Source: Leptobrachium leishanense
Lineage: Eukaryota; Chordata; Amphibia; Anura; Megophryidae
Assembly: GCA_009667805.1 (NCBI GenBank)
Contig: CM019063.1
Span: 189,107,661 to 189,171,660, forward strand
DNA: 64,000 nt
Direction: 5' to 3'
Both the position numbers and the translations under genes were made by a program. This document shows positions 27,436 through 39,952 of the stretch, piece by piece (position 1 is the stretch's first letter; every line of letters begins with the position of its first letter). The notes below the pieces were generated by a model. The model ran no database searches, was not told where the DNA came from, and saw nothing but the letters and a program-made list of their open reading frames with translations.

Positions 27436-28119
27436 CAAGTGTACAAGTCAGAGAGTAGGAAAAAAATATATATATATATATTTTTCAGTTAAGGCATAAC
27501 AAAGTGTAAACAGTTCAATACAGTGCTAAAGAATCAAACAGTAGAACCTCAATAACGTGTAACAATAGAAGAAAAAACCCCGAGCGCATCTCTAGATGCA
27601 TGGCTCTTGAGTGTGGACCAGTACTCCGCAAACCAAGATCCGGGCACAGTTTGGAGGTGACTCGGATATCTCTGCAACGGTATGCACGTACATTGAAGTC
27701 ACTCGAGGGAGCAAGATCGCACCACTGAATCCCAGTAAGCCGGAGGACTACTCCACAGTGGGGGCCAACAGAGAGGTCCCGCCAAAAGAGGACAGAGCCG
27801 AAGTAGTAAGCGTCATCTCTTGCACCGAGTGGTGGTTGCGGGTCGAGCACGTGCCGGCCCACGAGCAGAGCAGTTCAGAGCGAAGGGCTCATCATCACAT
27901 CCAAATTGCACCATATCATAAAGGCACTTGGTGTAGAGTATAAAGCACGTGGGGTCACAAGTATATGCCGAGACAACAGACACAATAGGATTGGCGAGTT
28001 GCTCCTCACCAGAGCACTGCGTTCGCGGAGGCAGCTTCCACGTGGTAGTAGGAGCAGGGCCGCACATGGTAGAATTCAGTAGCGAGTAAGGATGGTTATG
28101 CAGGGAACTCCTGAACAAT

Positions 28120-29025
28120 TCAGGCCTCTGCCGGGGGTTCAGGTTGTTCCAGGACTCTGTCGCGGGAGCGACGTCTTCGGTCTCGAGGTCGTCGCCTTCG
28201 GGCTTCAGGGGGGTCGAAGGGAGCTCCTCCCCTACTCTCCGATTCCCAGTCTTTGACCTGCAATATAGGAAGGCCCATCACGTCCATGAAGGCAGGGACG
28301 TCCGAAGGGTGCTGAATGATGTGTCGTATACCGTTTTTCTGTGCTGTCAGGGAGAGAGGGAAGCCCCATCTATAAGGGGTGTCAGCCTGTCTGAGGGCCT
28401 GGGTGATGGGTTGTAGGCATCTCCGGGCTGAGAGTGTAAAAGTAGAAAGATCTTGAAAGAACTCAAGGCTGCTTCCACGGAAGGTCCACGAGCGGGACGA
28501 TCGTGTCTCTGCTATGATCTTCTCCTTGAGGGCATAGTCCGGGAGGCAGTAGACAATGTCAAGGGGCGGTGCCATCGGTGGCGGCTTTGGGCGCAGCGCT
28601 CGGTGGACTCTGTCCATGGGGATCAGTTCAGTGGGCGAGCGGTCCAGCACCATGCAAAAGGCCTCACTTAGTACGGCGCGCAAATCCTCCTGACCTTCCG
28701 ATTCCTCCAGGCCTCTGACGCGGATATTATGCCGCCAGCCCCGGTTGTCCAGGTCATCGACGCGGCGCTGCAACTCACCGAAAGCCGCCGTCGGAGGTTG
28801 TTCGGGTGGAATATTGGCCTGGTCCTCCAGGAGGCCCACTCTAGCAGTCAAATCTGCTACGTCCGTTCGGATCATTCGAAAGTCCCCGGCAATGCCTTCA
28901 CGGAGGTCGGCAACCAGGTCCGCGAGATCAGTCTTGGTGGGGAGTGTCGAGATCAAGTGCTCGAGACGGCGTATGGCTTCCATGGGATCTGAAACCGCAG
29001 GCCTGTCCGCCATTTTATCGCACAT
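28120..29025 (-). CDS. L1 ORF1 protein (RNA-binding)
   Basis: 301 codons, uninterrupted. The N-terminal part (about 15-95) is rich in heptad-like Leu/Val (IRRLEHLISTL, TDLADLVADL, VADLTARVGLLEDQ), a coiled coil likely used for trimerisation. An RRM-like centre starts at RGWRHNIRVRGLEE (about 115-130), then a C-terminal RNA-binding part (PLDIVYCLPDYALKEKIIAE) and a very basic Arg-rich tail near 275-295 (RRRRPRDRRRRSRDR). Layout and length fit L1 ORF1p, which coats L1 RNA. ATG chosen at 29025 (MCDKMADRP); the Met four codons on is an alternative. Neighbour: ORF2 is unusually far, 1.94 kb downstream. Confidence 0.85.
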   Translation of the reverse strand: MCDKMADRPAVSDPMEAIRRLEHLISTLPTKTDLADLVADLREGIAGDFRMIRTDVADLTARVGLLEDQANIPPEQPPTAAFGELQRRVDDLDNRGWRHNIRVRGLEESEGQEDLRAVLSEAFCMVLDRSPTELIPMDRVHRALRPKPPPMAPPLDIVYCLPDYALKEKIIAETRSSRSWTFRGSSLEFFQDLSTFTLSARRCLQPITQALRQADTPYRWGFPLSLTAQKNGIRHIIQHPSDVPAFMDVMGLPILQVKDWESESRGGAPFDPPEARRRRPRDRRRRSRDRVLEQPEPPAEA

Positions 29026-31059
29026 GGGTGTAGAAGGGACGGCAGGAACAGGTAAAACAAACCATCCAGGGGACCCAAGGCTCGAGCCGGTCGTCGTGCG
29101 GGTGTCTTGGGGGTGTTCTGCCTCGATTTTCCTCGAACCATGACCTGAGATGTCGTTATTCAGCAGTTTACTGTCGGAAGGGACTCAAGAGCTCAGTGTT
29201 TATGTGGCCATCTTGGTCTCAGGTCGCTGACAAAATTTCTGACCCCGTGTGGCTCCTGTCCCCTAAACAAACCAGCTCAAGCACAGTATGGCATCTTTTT
29301 GCTTGAGCCATTGCGTAGACCCTGTCAGGCGTCAGTTTAACTGCCACTTCGCCAGAGACAGAGAAGGAGGAGGAGGAGGAAGAGGGAGAGGTGGTGGTGG
29401 TGGAGCAGACAGACCTCATACAAGCAGCTTTCTGGAGGTGTGGTGGATGAACAAGCTCCAGCACAGAGCCCCGTCTTGGATCCCTCCCAGCTGCAATCAG
29501 AGTTACCCAGTGTGCCGTGAAGGAAATGTAATAACCCTGTCCATGCTTGCTGGACCACGTGTCTAAAGTCACATGCACCTTGCTGCTGACTGCCTTTCCC
29601 AATGACTGGATAACATTGTCTTCCACGTGCTGGTATAGTGCTGGAATGGCCTTGCGTGAAAAGTAATGACGTTTTGGAACCTGCCACTGTGGTACAGCAC
29701 ATTCAGAAAATTCACGGAAGGGAGCAGAGTCCACCAGCTGGAAAGGCAGCAGCTGCAATGCGAGTAATTTTGCTAAGCTGGAATTTAAACACTGTGCTTG
29801 GGGATGGTTGGGACTATATTTTTTCTTTCGCTGCAGCAGCTGCGGCAACGTAATCTGACTGCGTAAATCTTCAGCTACTGGGATGATGTCACATAGTGAG
29901 GAAGGACCTGCTGGTACATCCATTACTGTAGCATCATCCCTGTCGGTGGAGGTTGTAGGCAATGACATGGCAGGAGATACAGTGTGGGTAGAGACAGATG
30001 AGGAGGAGGAGGACCTACGCAAAGTTTTTGCGCCAACGGGATGTGTGGCACTTGTTCATATGTCGCCTCAAGCACGTGGTACCCAAGTGTCCAGTGTTTA
30101 TCCCCCGCTTCAGCCTCCTCTGACATAGATTACAAATAGCAACGGTGGGGTCTGCTGCACATTTCTTAAAGAACTCCCAGACAGCAGAGTTCCTGCATGT
30201 GTTCTTTGAGACAACAGCGCTCTGCACCGGAGCAGTTCTGACATGTGATGCCTTGGACTGGCTAGTGCTACGGTTGGTCACAGAGGATGTTGTGCCTCGT
30301 GTTTGCTGTGCCTCCTCCTCCTCCCCCTCCTCCTCACTTGATTCCTCAGTTCGATCTGGCACCCAGGTGGAGTCAATGACCTCATCATCATCAATGTCAT
30401 CTTCACCCCCTATCTCCTCGTCACTGGAGCCAACTTGGCAGTATGCTGCAGCTGCTGGGGCAACATGAGTGCCAGTTATTTGTGTGTCATCACTAGCACC
30501 CCCTTCCTCTAGGTTGATTATACTCCCTTGCTCAACCTCAGAGATTGAATCAGAACACTGTAGTTGCTGCGCATCCTCAAGCAGCATGTCACTGTCATTG
30601 TAGTCAAACAATTCAGCTGACTCCTCCGTGTGTGATAGCGAGGCTACGGCAGGAGTAGCTGTGGACATGGAGGCTGCATTAGATGCATTGGCAGCTGAGG
30701 TGGACTGTAAAGCACTAGAAGCCTGGCTGGCAGAGGACTCGGAGGATGAGGATGGCCTGGTTAGCCAATCCACCAAATCCTCTGTAGGTTGCTGCTGCTT
30801 AAAACGGCCAGCACCAATTAGAAAGGACAAGGGTGCCCCTGCAGAGGATGCACCACGTCCACCACGACCAGAGACACAGTCTCCCGACACAGGGGCTGCT
30901 TGCCCTCTTATCTGTGGCTGGGAGCGTCTGCCTGTCCTTTTTATTCTTTCAGACATGGTGAGTGATATATAGATTAATATATACAGAACTCAGATTCAAC
31001 TCTGGTATAAAGATTTAAATAACTCTGGTATAACTCAGTGAGACACACTGATAGCTGGC

Positions 31060-31745
31060 AGCCAGTGACAAGAGACAGATCACCTTAATTCACAAATGTT
31101 TTAAATAAATTAGTGAGCTCCAAAATACAGCATGGTACTGTTTGTATGACGAGAAACAGATCACCTTAATTCACAAGTGTTTTAAAGAAATTAGTGAGCC
31201 CCAAAAAAACTTGCTGGCTGTGTGACGAGACACAGAAGATCACCTCAATTCACAAATGTTTTAAAGAAATTAGTGAGCCCCAAAATACAGCGTGGTACTG
31301 TTTGTGTGACGAGACACAGATCACTTTAATTCACAAGTGTTTTGAAGAAATTAGTGAGCCCCAAAAAAACTTGCTGGCTGTGTGACGAGACACAGAAGAT
31401 CACCTCAATTCACAAATGTTATAAATAAATTAGTGAGCCCCAAAATAAAGCGTGGTACTGTTTGTGTGACGAGACACAGATTACCTTAATTCACAAGTGT
31501 TTTAAAGAAATTAGTGAGCCCCAAAAAAACTTGCTGGCACAGTGACAAGACACACATCACCTAAATTCCCTGATATTTGGTATAAATGAGACCCAAAAAG
31601 ATTTGCTGGCACAGTGACAAGACCCAGAAAATCACCTCAATTCACAAATGTTTTAAATAAAGTTGTAAACCCCAAAAAAACTTGCTGGCACAGTGACAAG
31701 ACACACATCACCTAAATTCCCTGATATTTGGTCGAAATTAGACTC
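31060..31745 (-). repeat. Tandem repeats in the hAT 5' region
   Basis: Units of about 60-70 bp with gacacagatcacctnaattcac, aagtgttttaaagaaattagtgagcccc and a variable aaaaaaacttgctggc / aaatacagcgtggtactg part alternate about ten times between the transposase start (30956) and its promoter-like block. They are subterminal repeats of the hAT element, probably part of its 5' UTR or of an intron. Confidence 0.85.
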
Positions 31746-31848
31746 CCCCAGACCCCCCCAGTAGTGTGGCAGACCGGCAGTAACAACACACACAACTATC
31801 TCCTTTGAAATCTCCTCTGAAATGTGTGGAGAAGCGCTGCGTGGAAAC

Positions 31849-31932
31849 CTTATATAGTGTGCTGCAGGACTTAGCTCTGTGAGCCCATGATTGGGCAAAA
31901 TTTGCCCAATCAGGACTCTGAGCGGTGATTGG
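31849..31932 (-). promoter_or_regulatory. TATA/CCAAT promoter-like block of the hAT element
   Basis: On the minus strand TATATAAG lies at 31856-31849. About 35-40 bp upstream is a CCAAT box (31894-31890) that forms one arm of the perfect palindrome gattgggcaaaatttgcccaatc (31889-31911), and a second CCAAT lies at 31932-31928. This is the spacing of an RNA polymerase II promoter. It sits upstream of the transposase gene and downstream of the terminal repeat. Inference from motifs only. Confidence 0.5.
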
Positions 31933-32143
31933 CATAGTGTTGAACCAGTCTTGCACCAGATCTGTGGTCAGGTGCAAGGCTGTAGCCAATTACGAGCTTC
32001 AGGCCAGTGGGAAAATGCATTGTGGTCCATTGTGGTCGAACATGCGGCGAACACCCGGAAATGTTCGGTGTTCGCGATCTGCTCGAACAGGCTAGGTTCG
32101 GGTCGAACCCCGAACCGTGAGAAACCCGAACAGCTCATCCCTA

Positions 32144-33301
32144 ATTACTACATGCCAGAGAGACTAACGATTGATCTCGGGTAATGTAATGTGATTGGAC
32201 AAATAATCCTCGGCAAAGGTAGAAAATAAAGGCGGGAACAACATCAAAAACCTAAAAGAGTTCTCAAACAGTGACACTCATCAGACATAACGTAAAAACT
32301 GTCGTTTGTTTTTTTGTTTATTATATTTTTTAACCTATTTCTAAGGACCAATGATAAGACATTTGCAATGATGTTTTGCAGTGCTAGAGATTGTGAGTGG
32401 AGATTTATGTTGCATTTTCCATTCGAGTCAACGTTAACTAGCTGTGTACAAATACTCGTTAGGGCTGTATATTCCACCTGTGTAATGTATTTTAAATTGC
32501 TAGCAAATGATTGGATTTAGCCCCACCTGTCAATAAAATCCAACAGCACTTCTGTGCCTAGCATTGATTGATTGTTTATAATTTCTTGCAACTGTATTTC
32601 CGTAGGTGGTTCTGCTACTCCCCCTGCTGGCCAACTAATGCTGACATTAAAGCCAAAGTGTCAGCCTTTGCTTTGCTTGTGTGTCTCAAACTTTTAGGGT
32701 ATCAGTTTGGTAAGAACACGATCAAGAGGAACCTGGAAAGGGCCATTAGCTGCTAGAAGTTTTTTCTCCTGAGCTGGGATAACTACCGACAAAATATCTC
32801 AATAAGCCTTTGCATGGCTGCCATCAGGGGGGTGATATGATGATATGTCTTGGAGCCAGGTCCTTCCCATAAGCTGCGTGCTTGTCACAGATTTAAGGGT
32901 CATACACTGAAGTCAAAACCAGGGGTACATAAACACTACAGTAGTAACAATGTAGCACATCCACAACAAAGCACTGTTATGTAAAATAACAATTAGAGTG
33001 TATGGAGGCAGTTAGAGAATTAGTTATATTTTTTGTTGAGGTCTTTTTTGTTATGGTTGTGGGTTGTAGACAGAGGATTTGGAAGCCCTGTCATCGTGTA
33101 TAGATTTTGGGGAAAAGACAAGGACTTGCAGGTATAAAATCCAAGAGGAATGAAGACAAGTTGCACTTTTCTTGTGGGTCTTAGAATATCCGGTCTGCCC
33201 AACTGAATTAAACCCAAAATAGTAGCTAGATGCAGGGTGTTTTTAAGCAAGGATTTAAATATCATATTTTGTACAGGTTATATAAAAATGGAGATTATTA
33301 T
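32144..33301. other. No feature recognised
   Basis: Unassigned DNA between the hAT right end and the second Tc1 copy. No coding region, RNA gene, terminal repeats or tandem array that I can support. Confidence 0.55.
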
Positions 33302-33456
33302 TACAGTTGTGTTCAAAATTATTCAAACCCCACTGAAATTGAGTGTTTTGGCCAGTTTGACATTGATTTTGATCATTCAGTCATCTTGCTTACAATTAAA
33401 TCAAAAGAGGCACGTGTAGGTCAGACAAATATAACAAAACATTTATAATGAAATAA

Positions 33457-34337
33457 TTATTAACACCTTCCGGAGTTAATAGTGCTTGGTGCTATAATCG
33501 GTTATACAGTGTCTATGATATAAATATGCAGCTCACCACAGGTGTGTCACCCACCCTTAATAATGAAAGAAATACAAACTTAATAGTAAGGGAGCGCAAA
33601 GATGAATTTAGGTATGGATTCGTTTGCAAAATGATGTCACAATTGCTTGATGGTCAAATATCTTCACTAGAAGAAAAAAAATCACAAATAGCGCAGCATA
33701 GTAATGCATTTCAATTATGCTAAAACTAATAATAGAAGAGGATCACTCACAAACGCAGAGCCTATAGGCTCTTGATATACGCCTCTAAGCCTCTATGGGG
33801 GGCTTCTCCCATCAGTCGGAGTGTAGATCGTCAAAATCAAATGGTGGTACTTGAAACAAGAAGGCCGCTCACTCCCAGGACCCTCAGGCTGGATCTCCTC
33901 TCTGGATCCCCCCTGTATTGCTGGAGGAAACCAAACCTCTCGTCTCCATCTCCTTTGTGTCCTGAGCCCTGTGAGGCCGCAGATCCACCTGGTGAATCCA
34001 GAGAGGAGATCCAGCCTGAGAGTCCTGGGAGTGAGCGGCCTTCTTGTTTCAAGTACCACCATTTGATTCTGACGATCTACACTCCGACTGATGGGAGAAG
34101 CCCCCCATAGAGGCTTAGAGGCGTATATCAAGAGCCTATAGGCTCTGTGTTTGTGAGTGATCCTCTTCTATTATTAGTTTTAGCATAATTGAAATGCATT
34201 ACTATGCTGCGCTATTTGTGATTTTTTTTCTTCTAGTGAAGATATTTGACCATCAAGCAATTGTGACATCATTTTGCAAACAAATCCATACCTAAATTCA
34301 TCTTTGCGCTCCCTTACGATTAAGTTTGTATTTCTTT
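33457..34337. repeat. Palindromic (foldback) insertion, ~345-bp arms
   Basis: Flanked by a 17-bp duplication CATTTATAATGAAATAA (33440-33456 and 34338-34354), which in copy 1 of the Tc1 family occurs once. The segment has about 100 bp of unique sequence at the left, then a left arm (~33561-33907), a ~90-bp spacer and a right arm (~33996-34337) that is its inverse. The arms read the same frame on both strands. The long duplication suggests a target-primed insertion with inversion and duplication rather than a DNA transposon, but I recognise no family. Confidence 0.85.
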
Positions 34338-34703
34338 CATTTATAATGAAATAACCACAAATGTCTTTTCTGTGCTCACATCATTATCAGTTTTATTCAA
34401 CCCCCAAGTGACATTCAATCTTAGTACTTAGTACAACATCCTTTTACAGTTATCCAGGGGTCAAGTCCTGGGAAAAAAAGTGAGGGAACTCACCCACGAA
34501 TTCCAGAACCCCCATTACCTGAAGAAAATATATATATATATCACGAGTATAGCAGTGCGTGCCGGTGATACTATTTTTATTGGGTTAACTTTACATTTAA
34601 AAGACAAGCTTTCACGAGTGTAAACTGGAAACTATACTGATCAGTGAAAGGTATCACTACGTACAGGTATACTCGTGATTGTGGCAACTGGACTAACGCA
34701 TTT

Positions 34704-34738
<35 letters not shown>
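34704..34738. repeat. (TA)n microsatellite
   Basis: A pure run of TA dinucleotides between the left end of the 34454-36920 element and its first minisatellite. Confidence 0.95.
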
Positions 34739-34740
<2 letters not shown>

Positions 34741-34741
<1 letters not shown>

Positions 34742-35396
34742 AGGCACAGACCCCCAGAATAATATACACAACAATGTGCCCCCAGAATAATATACACAGT
34801 ACTGGACCCCCAGAATAACATACACAGCACTGAGCCCCCAGAATAATATACACAGCGCTGAGCCCCCAGAATAATATACACAGCGCTGAACCCCCAGAAT
34901 AATATACACAGCACTGGACCCCCAGAATAACATACACAGCACTGAGCCCCCAGAATAATATACACAGCACTGAGCCTCCAAAATATTATACAGAGCGCTG
35001 AGCCCACAGAATAATATACACAGCGCTGAACCCCCAGAATAACATACACAGCACTGAGCCCCCAGAATAATATACACAGCGCTGAGCCCCCAGAATAATA
35101 TACACAGCGCTGAACCCCCAGAATAATATACACAGCGCTGAACCCCCAGAATAACATACCCAGCACTGAGCCCCCAGAATAATATACACAACACTGAACC
35201 CCCAGAATAATATACACAACACTGAACCCCCAGAATAATATACACAACACTGAACCCCCAGAATAACATACCCAGCACTGAGCCCCCAGAATAATATACA
35301 CAGCACTGAGCCTCCAGGATAATATACACAGCACTGAGCCTCCAGGATAATATACACAGCACTGAACCCCAAGAATAATATACACAGCACTGGTTA
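34741..35396. repeat. ~28-bp minisatellite (cagaataatatacacagcac)
   Basis: About 23 units of ccccagaataatatacacag followed by c(g/a)ctgagc or -gaac. Variants (aacatacac, aacactga) come in repeated blocks. Open frames across it on the minus strand (CVYYSGGSVLCILFWG) are products of the repeat. Confidence 0.95.
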
Positions 35397-35444
35397 TATG
35401 GATATATTTTTCCCAGTTCACATGGATATAATTGCCCCAGCTCA

Positions 35445-36612
35445 TATGGGTATATATTGCCCCTGCTCTCATGGATAATGCCCCCCCAGCTCTCATGGAT
35501 AATGCCCCCAGGTCTCATGGATAATGCCCCCGGCTCTCATGGATACTGCCCCTGGCTCTCATGGATACTACCCCCAGCTCTCATGGATAATGCCCCAGCT
35601 CTCATGGATAATGCCCCCAGCTCTCATGGATATGCCCCAGGTCTCATGGATACTGCCCCCAGGTCTCATGGATAATGCCCCAGGTCTCATGGATACTGCC
35701 CCCAAGTCTCATGGATAATGCCCCAGGTCTCATGGATACTGCCCCCAGGTCTCATGGATATTGCCCCCAGGTCTCATGGATATGCCCCAGGTCTCATGGA
35801 TATGCCACAGGTCTCATGGATACTGCCCCCAGGTCTCATGGATATGCCCCAGGTCTCATGGATATTGCCGCCAGGTCTCATGGATATGCCCCAGGTCTCA
35901 TGGATACTGCCCCCAGGTCTCATGAATATGCCCCAGGTCTCATGGATACTGCCCCCAGGTCTCATGGATATTGCCCCCAGGTCTCATGGATATGCCCCAG
36001 GTCTCATGGATATTGCCCCAGGTCTCATGGATATGCCCCAGGTCTCATGGATATTGCCCCCAGGTCTCATGGATATTGCCCCCAGGTCTCATGGATATTG
36101 CCCCCAGGTCTCATGGATACTGCCCCAGGTCTCATGGATATGCCCCAGGTCTCATGGATATTGCCCCCAGGTCTCATGGATACTGCCCCCAGGTCTCATG
36201 GATATTGCCCCCAGGTCTCATGGATATTGCCCCCAGGTCTCATGGATACTGCCCCCAGGTCTCATGGATATTGCCCCCAGGTCTGATGGATACTGCCCCC
36301 AGGTCTCATGGATATTGCCCCCAGGTCTCATGGATATGCGGCATGCCCCACGTCTCATGGATACTGCCCCCAGGTCTCATGGATATTGCCCCCAGGTCTC
36401 ATGGATATTATCCCCAGGTCTCAAGGATAATGCCCCCAGGTCTCATCGATACTGCCCCCAGGTCTCATGGATACTGCCCCCAGGTCTCATGGATATTACC
36501 CCCAGGTCTCATGGATACTGCCCCAGGTCTCATGGATACTACCCCCAGGTCTCATGGATACTGCCCCCCCAGTCTCATGGATACTGCCCCCAGGTCTCAT
36601 GGATAATGCCCC
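35445..36612. repeat. ~21-bp minisatellite (tcatggatactgcccccagg)
   Basis: About 55 units of tcatggatactgcccccagg with tatgcccc and tattgccccc variants. Its inverse (cctgggggcagtatccatga) is almost the unit of the array at 7149-8770 inside an unrelated hAT element. A 402-codon open frame across it is a product of the repeat. Confidence 0.95.
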
Positions 36613-36920
36613 CAGCCCAGCTCACCTCTGCTGCTCCTCTGATGCTCCTGCCGCACATTGCCGGCGGCCACGTGCTTCCTGCTTCAGCGGCCGCTGACAG
36701 GAAGTGCAGCCGCTCGCCTGGGATCTATGAAACAGCCAGGCGAGCGGCTCCACTTCCGGTCACCGGCCGTTCTAATAGGAAGCACGCGGCCGCCGGCAAT
36801 GTGCGGCGGCCACCTGCTAAAGCGTTCGGGCTCGGGCCACAGCGGGAACGCTGCGTTCCCGCAGCATTCCCGCTGTGGGAGAAGTGCGGGAACGCCGTTC
36901 CCGCTCGACTCGAGCCCTGG

Positions 36921-37927
<1,007 letters not shown>

Positions 37928-38324
37928 ACCAGTAAATGTCTAGAAGGAGCTGAGTATCACAGTCATTTTAAAGCTGCCTAATTGGTGCTTATTATGCTTT
38001 ATTGCTGCTCCGTGACATCCACAGGTGTTTTCAATACCTGATTGAAAACACTTGAATGAACCTCTGTTATTCAGAGTGGTAGTCTTTAAGGGGTTGAATA
38101 ATTGTGTCAATGAAGAATTCACAAAAGAAACATTTACTACTGTATTACAAAACCAATTGATGTCATTTTAGTTGTATATGGTTCTTTAAAAAGTCCTTGT
38201 AGGATTTCATTCTAAATACAATTACAAATGTACACTAAATTCCCTAAAACCCTTTACAGCATTGGGGGTTGAATAATTTTGAACACAACTGTATATAATA
38301 TATTATATTATTATTCATATACAT

Positions 38325-38425
38325 CATACCATTTCAAATATATTTATTTGCAAAGGATTTTACCAGGAAGGATACATTGAGATTTCTCTCGTTTTCAAGT
38401 ATGTCCTGGGTTCAAGAACAAATGC
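38325..38425 (-). repeat. LINE/SINE 3'-tail fragment
   Basis: Minus-strand sequence aggacatacttgaaaacgag ... ctcaatgtatccttcctggt ... aaatcctttgcaaataaata matches the tail of the SINE at 60110-60305. It is a short 3' fragment of the SINE or of its partner LINE. Confidence 0.65.
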
Positions 38426-39948
38426 CAAAGAGCATACAACAGCAACGGTTGCTTATCTGTTGCCAGAAATGATTTTCCTATTTAGTGTAATGCATTTAAA
38501 GACAATTATTTCTTATAATTAAAAGGATATTCTAGGCTAAGAGAGAGGACCACCATTTGTCCTGTGTAGTGGCCTCTTTGTCTGTCTTCTGACGGCCTGT
38601 GAAATTCTGCAAAAAGCAGCTTAGGCCCATGACGACTGGAACATGCATGAGTCTACTTTGAAAGGAATTACTAGTCAAGTAGCAAAAACTTCCTTCAGTT
38701 GCCCGAGTTCTCCTCTAATTATATTAGTGCACAATAATGGATGTACTTTTTGACTCTGGAGAACCCAAACTTCAGCAACTTCTGAATGGCCAGGAACAGC
38801 TGGGTGGATAAAGGAAACAAGCACACGTGTCACCTTGACCACTTAGACTAGTATCCCTTTAAATATTAAACCAATCTCACTCTTATCTTTTTTTTTTTTT
38901 TTAACCTGGGAAAGTGGGTCTTACAATATAAAGTATAAAAAAATATATATATTTGTTGCTATTATAAGTCAGAACCTTCTATTAGAAGTGTACCATATTT
39001 GAAAAGCTGTCCCTCATCTGTTGTCCTATACTTTGGTGCTTTGGAACAGCAGTTTAAGTAATTATTTTATCAGTCATCCTCTTTCATTCTCACTACCATT
39101 ATTGCAACAGCCTAGCAATTCTGGTAAACTGTCATTATAATATAATGTAGGTTACAAATAATTTAAAAATAAAAGTGATATTCATGTTTTAAAGTTTGTT
39201 TACAAAACATTAAATTAAATAAAAATGCACCATTATGTATGATGCATAATAAAATATTTCTGCACAATTTCTGCTCTCAATGCGTAAATAAAATTATACA
39301 CAATGATACACAGATACATAGTAACTTTTATATGGTACACACATTTTTTTTTCCAAGTTCCATTTAGCAGACACAGGATTTGAGATCTTTAAGTAGGATA
39401 TCTCAAGTGGTTATTAATTGCATTACTAGTTCATGCCTAATCCCAAATCCTTCATCACTTTCATCCATCAACATTAAACAACCTTATGGGGGCTCGCCCT
39501 TTTTCTTATAAAGCAGCCCTTATCTCTCTTACTTGAACTATTCATCTGCAAAGAACTAAAAAAGATAAATCTTTGAAAAGAAAAAAAATCTAGAGAAACT
39601 GGATGAAATACTCATTGTCTTCATTAGCTTTGAAAGGCAAAAGAAATGCAAAAAAAATGCATGCATCTCCATTAACACTGTGTCGCTGGCTCGCTTTTAC
39701 AATGAGCTTTACCAATACCAGATATAAATACAGTCTCCTATTAAAATTTATCCCATTCCATATTTGAATGTAAAGGATACTGGGCCAATTCGATCCAGTT
39801 GCTGTATTAGCAGCTCAAGATGAAATTTTTAGGAGCCGCATACAATTACTGGCATTAGTAATGCACACCACTTCTGGTATGACTCTGCCACAAGCTTGCA
39901 AAGGAAAAAATTAAGGAATGCCGGTCACACAGATTTGGTATGGCTGCG
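38426..39948. other. No feature recognised
   Basis: A/T-rich DNA with no supported gene, terminal repeats or tandem arrays. It could be ordinary intergenic sequence. Confidence 0.6.
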
Positions 39949-39952
39949 ATTA

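Larger units (their letters stand above)
21639..29225 (-). mobile_element. L1-clade LINE, near full length
   Basis: A 7587-bp element on the minus strand inserted in the hAT transposase, bounded by a perfect 15-bp duplication GCTGACAAAATTTCT (21624-21638 and 29226-29240). The 3' end is an A-rich tail (a T run at the left). Order: ~200-nt leader, ORF1 (29025-28120), a 1.94-kb spacer with 208-bp tandem repeats, ORF2 (26182-22323) and a 3' UTR of about 0.68 kb. Complete at both ends, so it probably moved recently, although ORF2 now has one frameshift. Confidence 0.93.
20167..30956 (-). pseudogene. hAT transposase with BED zinc finger, split by an L1
   Basis: Read on the minus strand in pieces 30956-30015, 30022-29219, then, past the L1, 21510-21328, 21517-20801 and 20901-20167. 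The N-terminal half is acidic and Ser-rich; a BED-type zinc finger follows near 30165-30030 (WEFFKKCA...CNLCQRRLKRG...TTCLRRHMNKCH). The catalytic-core start with the first Asp is in HVTLDTWSSKHGQGYY near 29590. A segment with CLAHVLNLVVQRF and then LICDMPTRWNSTLAM is near 21310-21500. The C-terminal hAT dimerisation region (DPLAYWVLRLDHWPEF) is near 20300. Frameshifts near 30018, 21340 and 20850 plus the L1 make it inactive. Its 5' region has a TATA/CCAAT promoter-like block. Confidence 0.85.
20060..32143 (-). mobile_element. Autonomous hAT element (decayed, invaded)
   Basis: The right end at 32143 is the inverse of TAGGGATGAGCTGTTCGGG, a hAT-type terminus, and it leads into a minus-strand hAT transposase (30956-20167). 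The element is interrupted by the L1 21639-29225. The 3' part continues into the ~140-bp tandem array, so the true left end probably lies left of 12480; I could not locate it, nor a matching 8-bp duplication. Without the insertions the element would be around 6 kb if it extends to about 12020. Confidence 0.75.
34454..36920. mobile_element. DNA transposon with minisatellite interior (TTAT duplication)
   Basis: 2467 bp inserted in the Tc1 copy-2 transposase gene. Ends are CCAGGGGTC and CCAGGGCTC (inverse of right end), flanked by TTAT (34450-34453 and 36921-36924), where copy 1 has one. The four-base target suggests a TTAA-targeting type (piggyBac or Kolobok) or another group; I leave it unclassified. 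No transposase. The interior is a (TA)n run and two minisatellites (34741-35396, 35445-36612), followed by a G/C-rich right end with several inverted repeats (about 36650-36910). Confidence 0.82.

Noticed and set aside
29288..29566. Gly-rich open frame opposite the hAT transposase
   Set aside because: It is the reverse of a Ser-rich coding stretch in the hAT transposase, not a separate gene.
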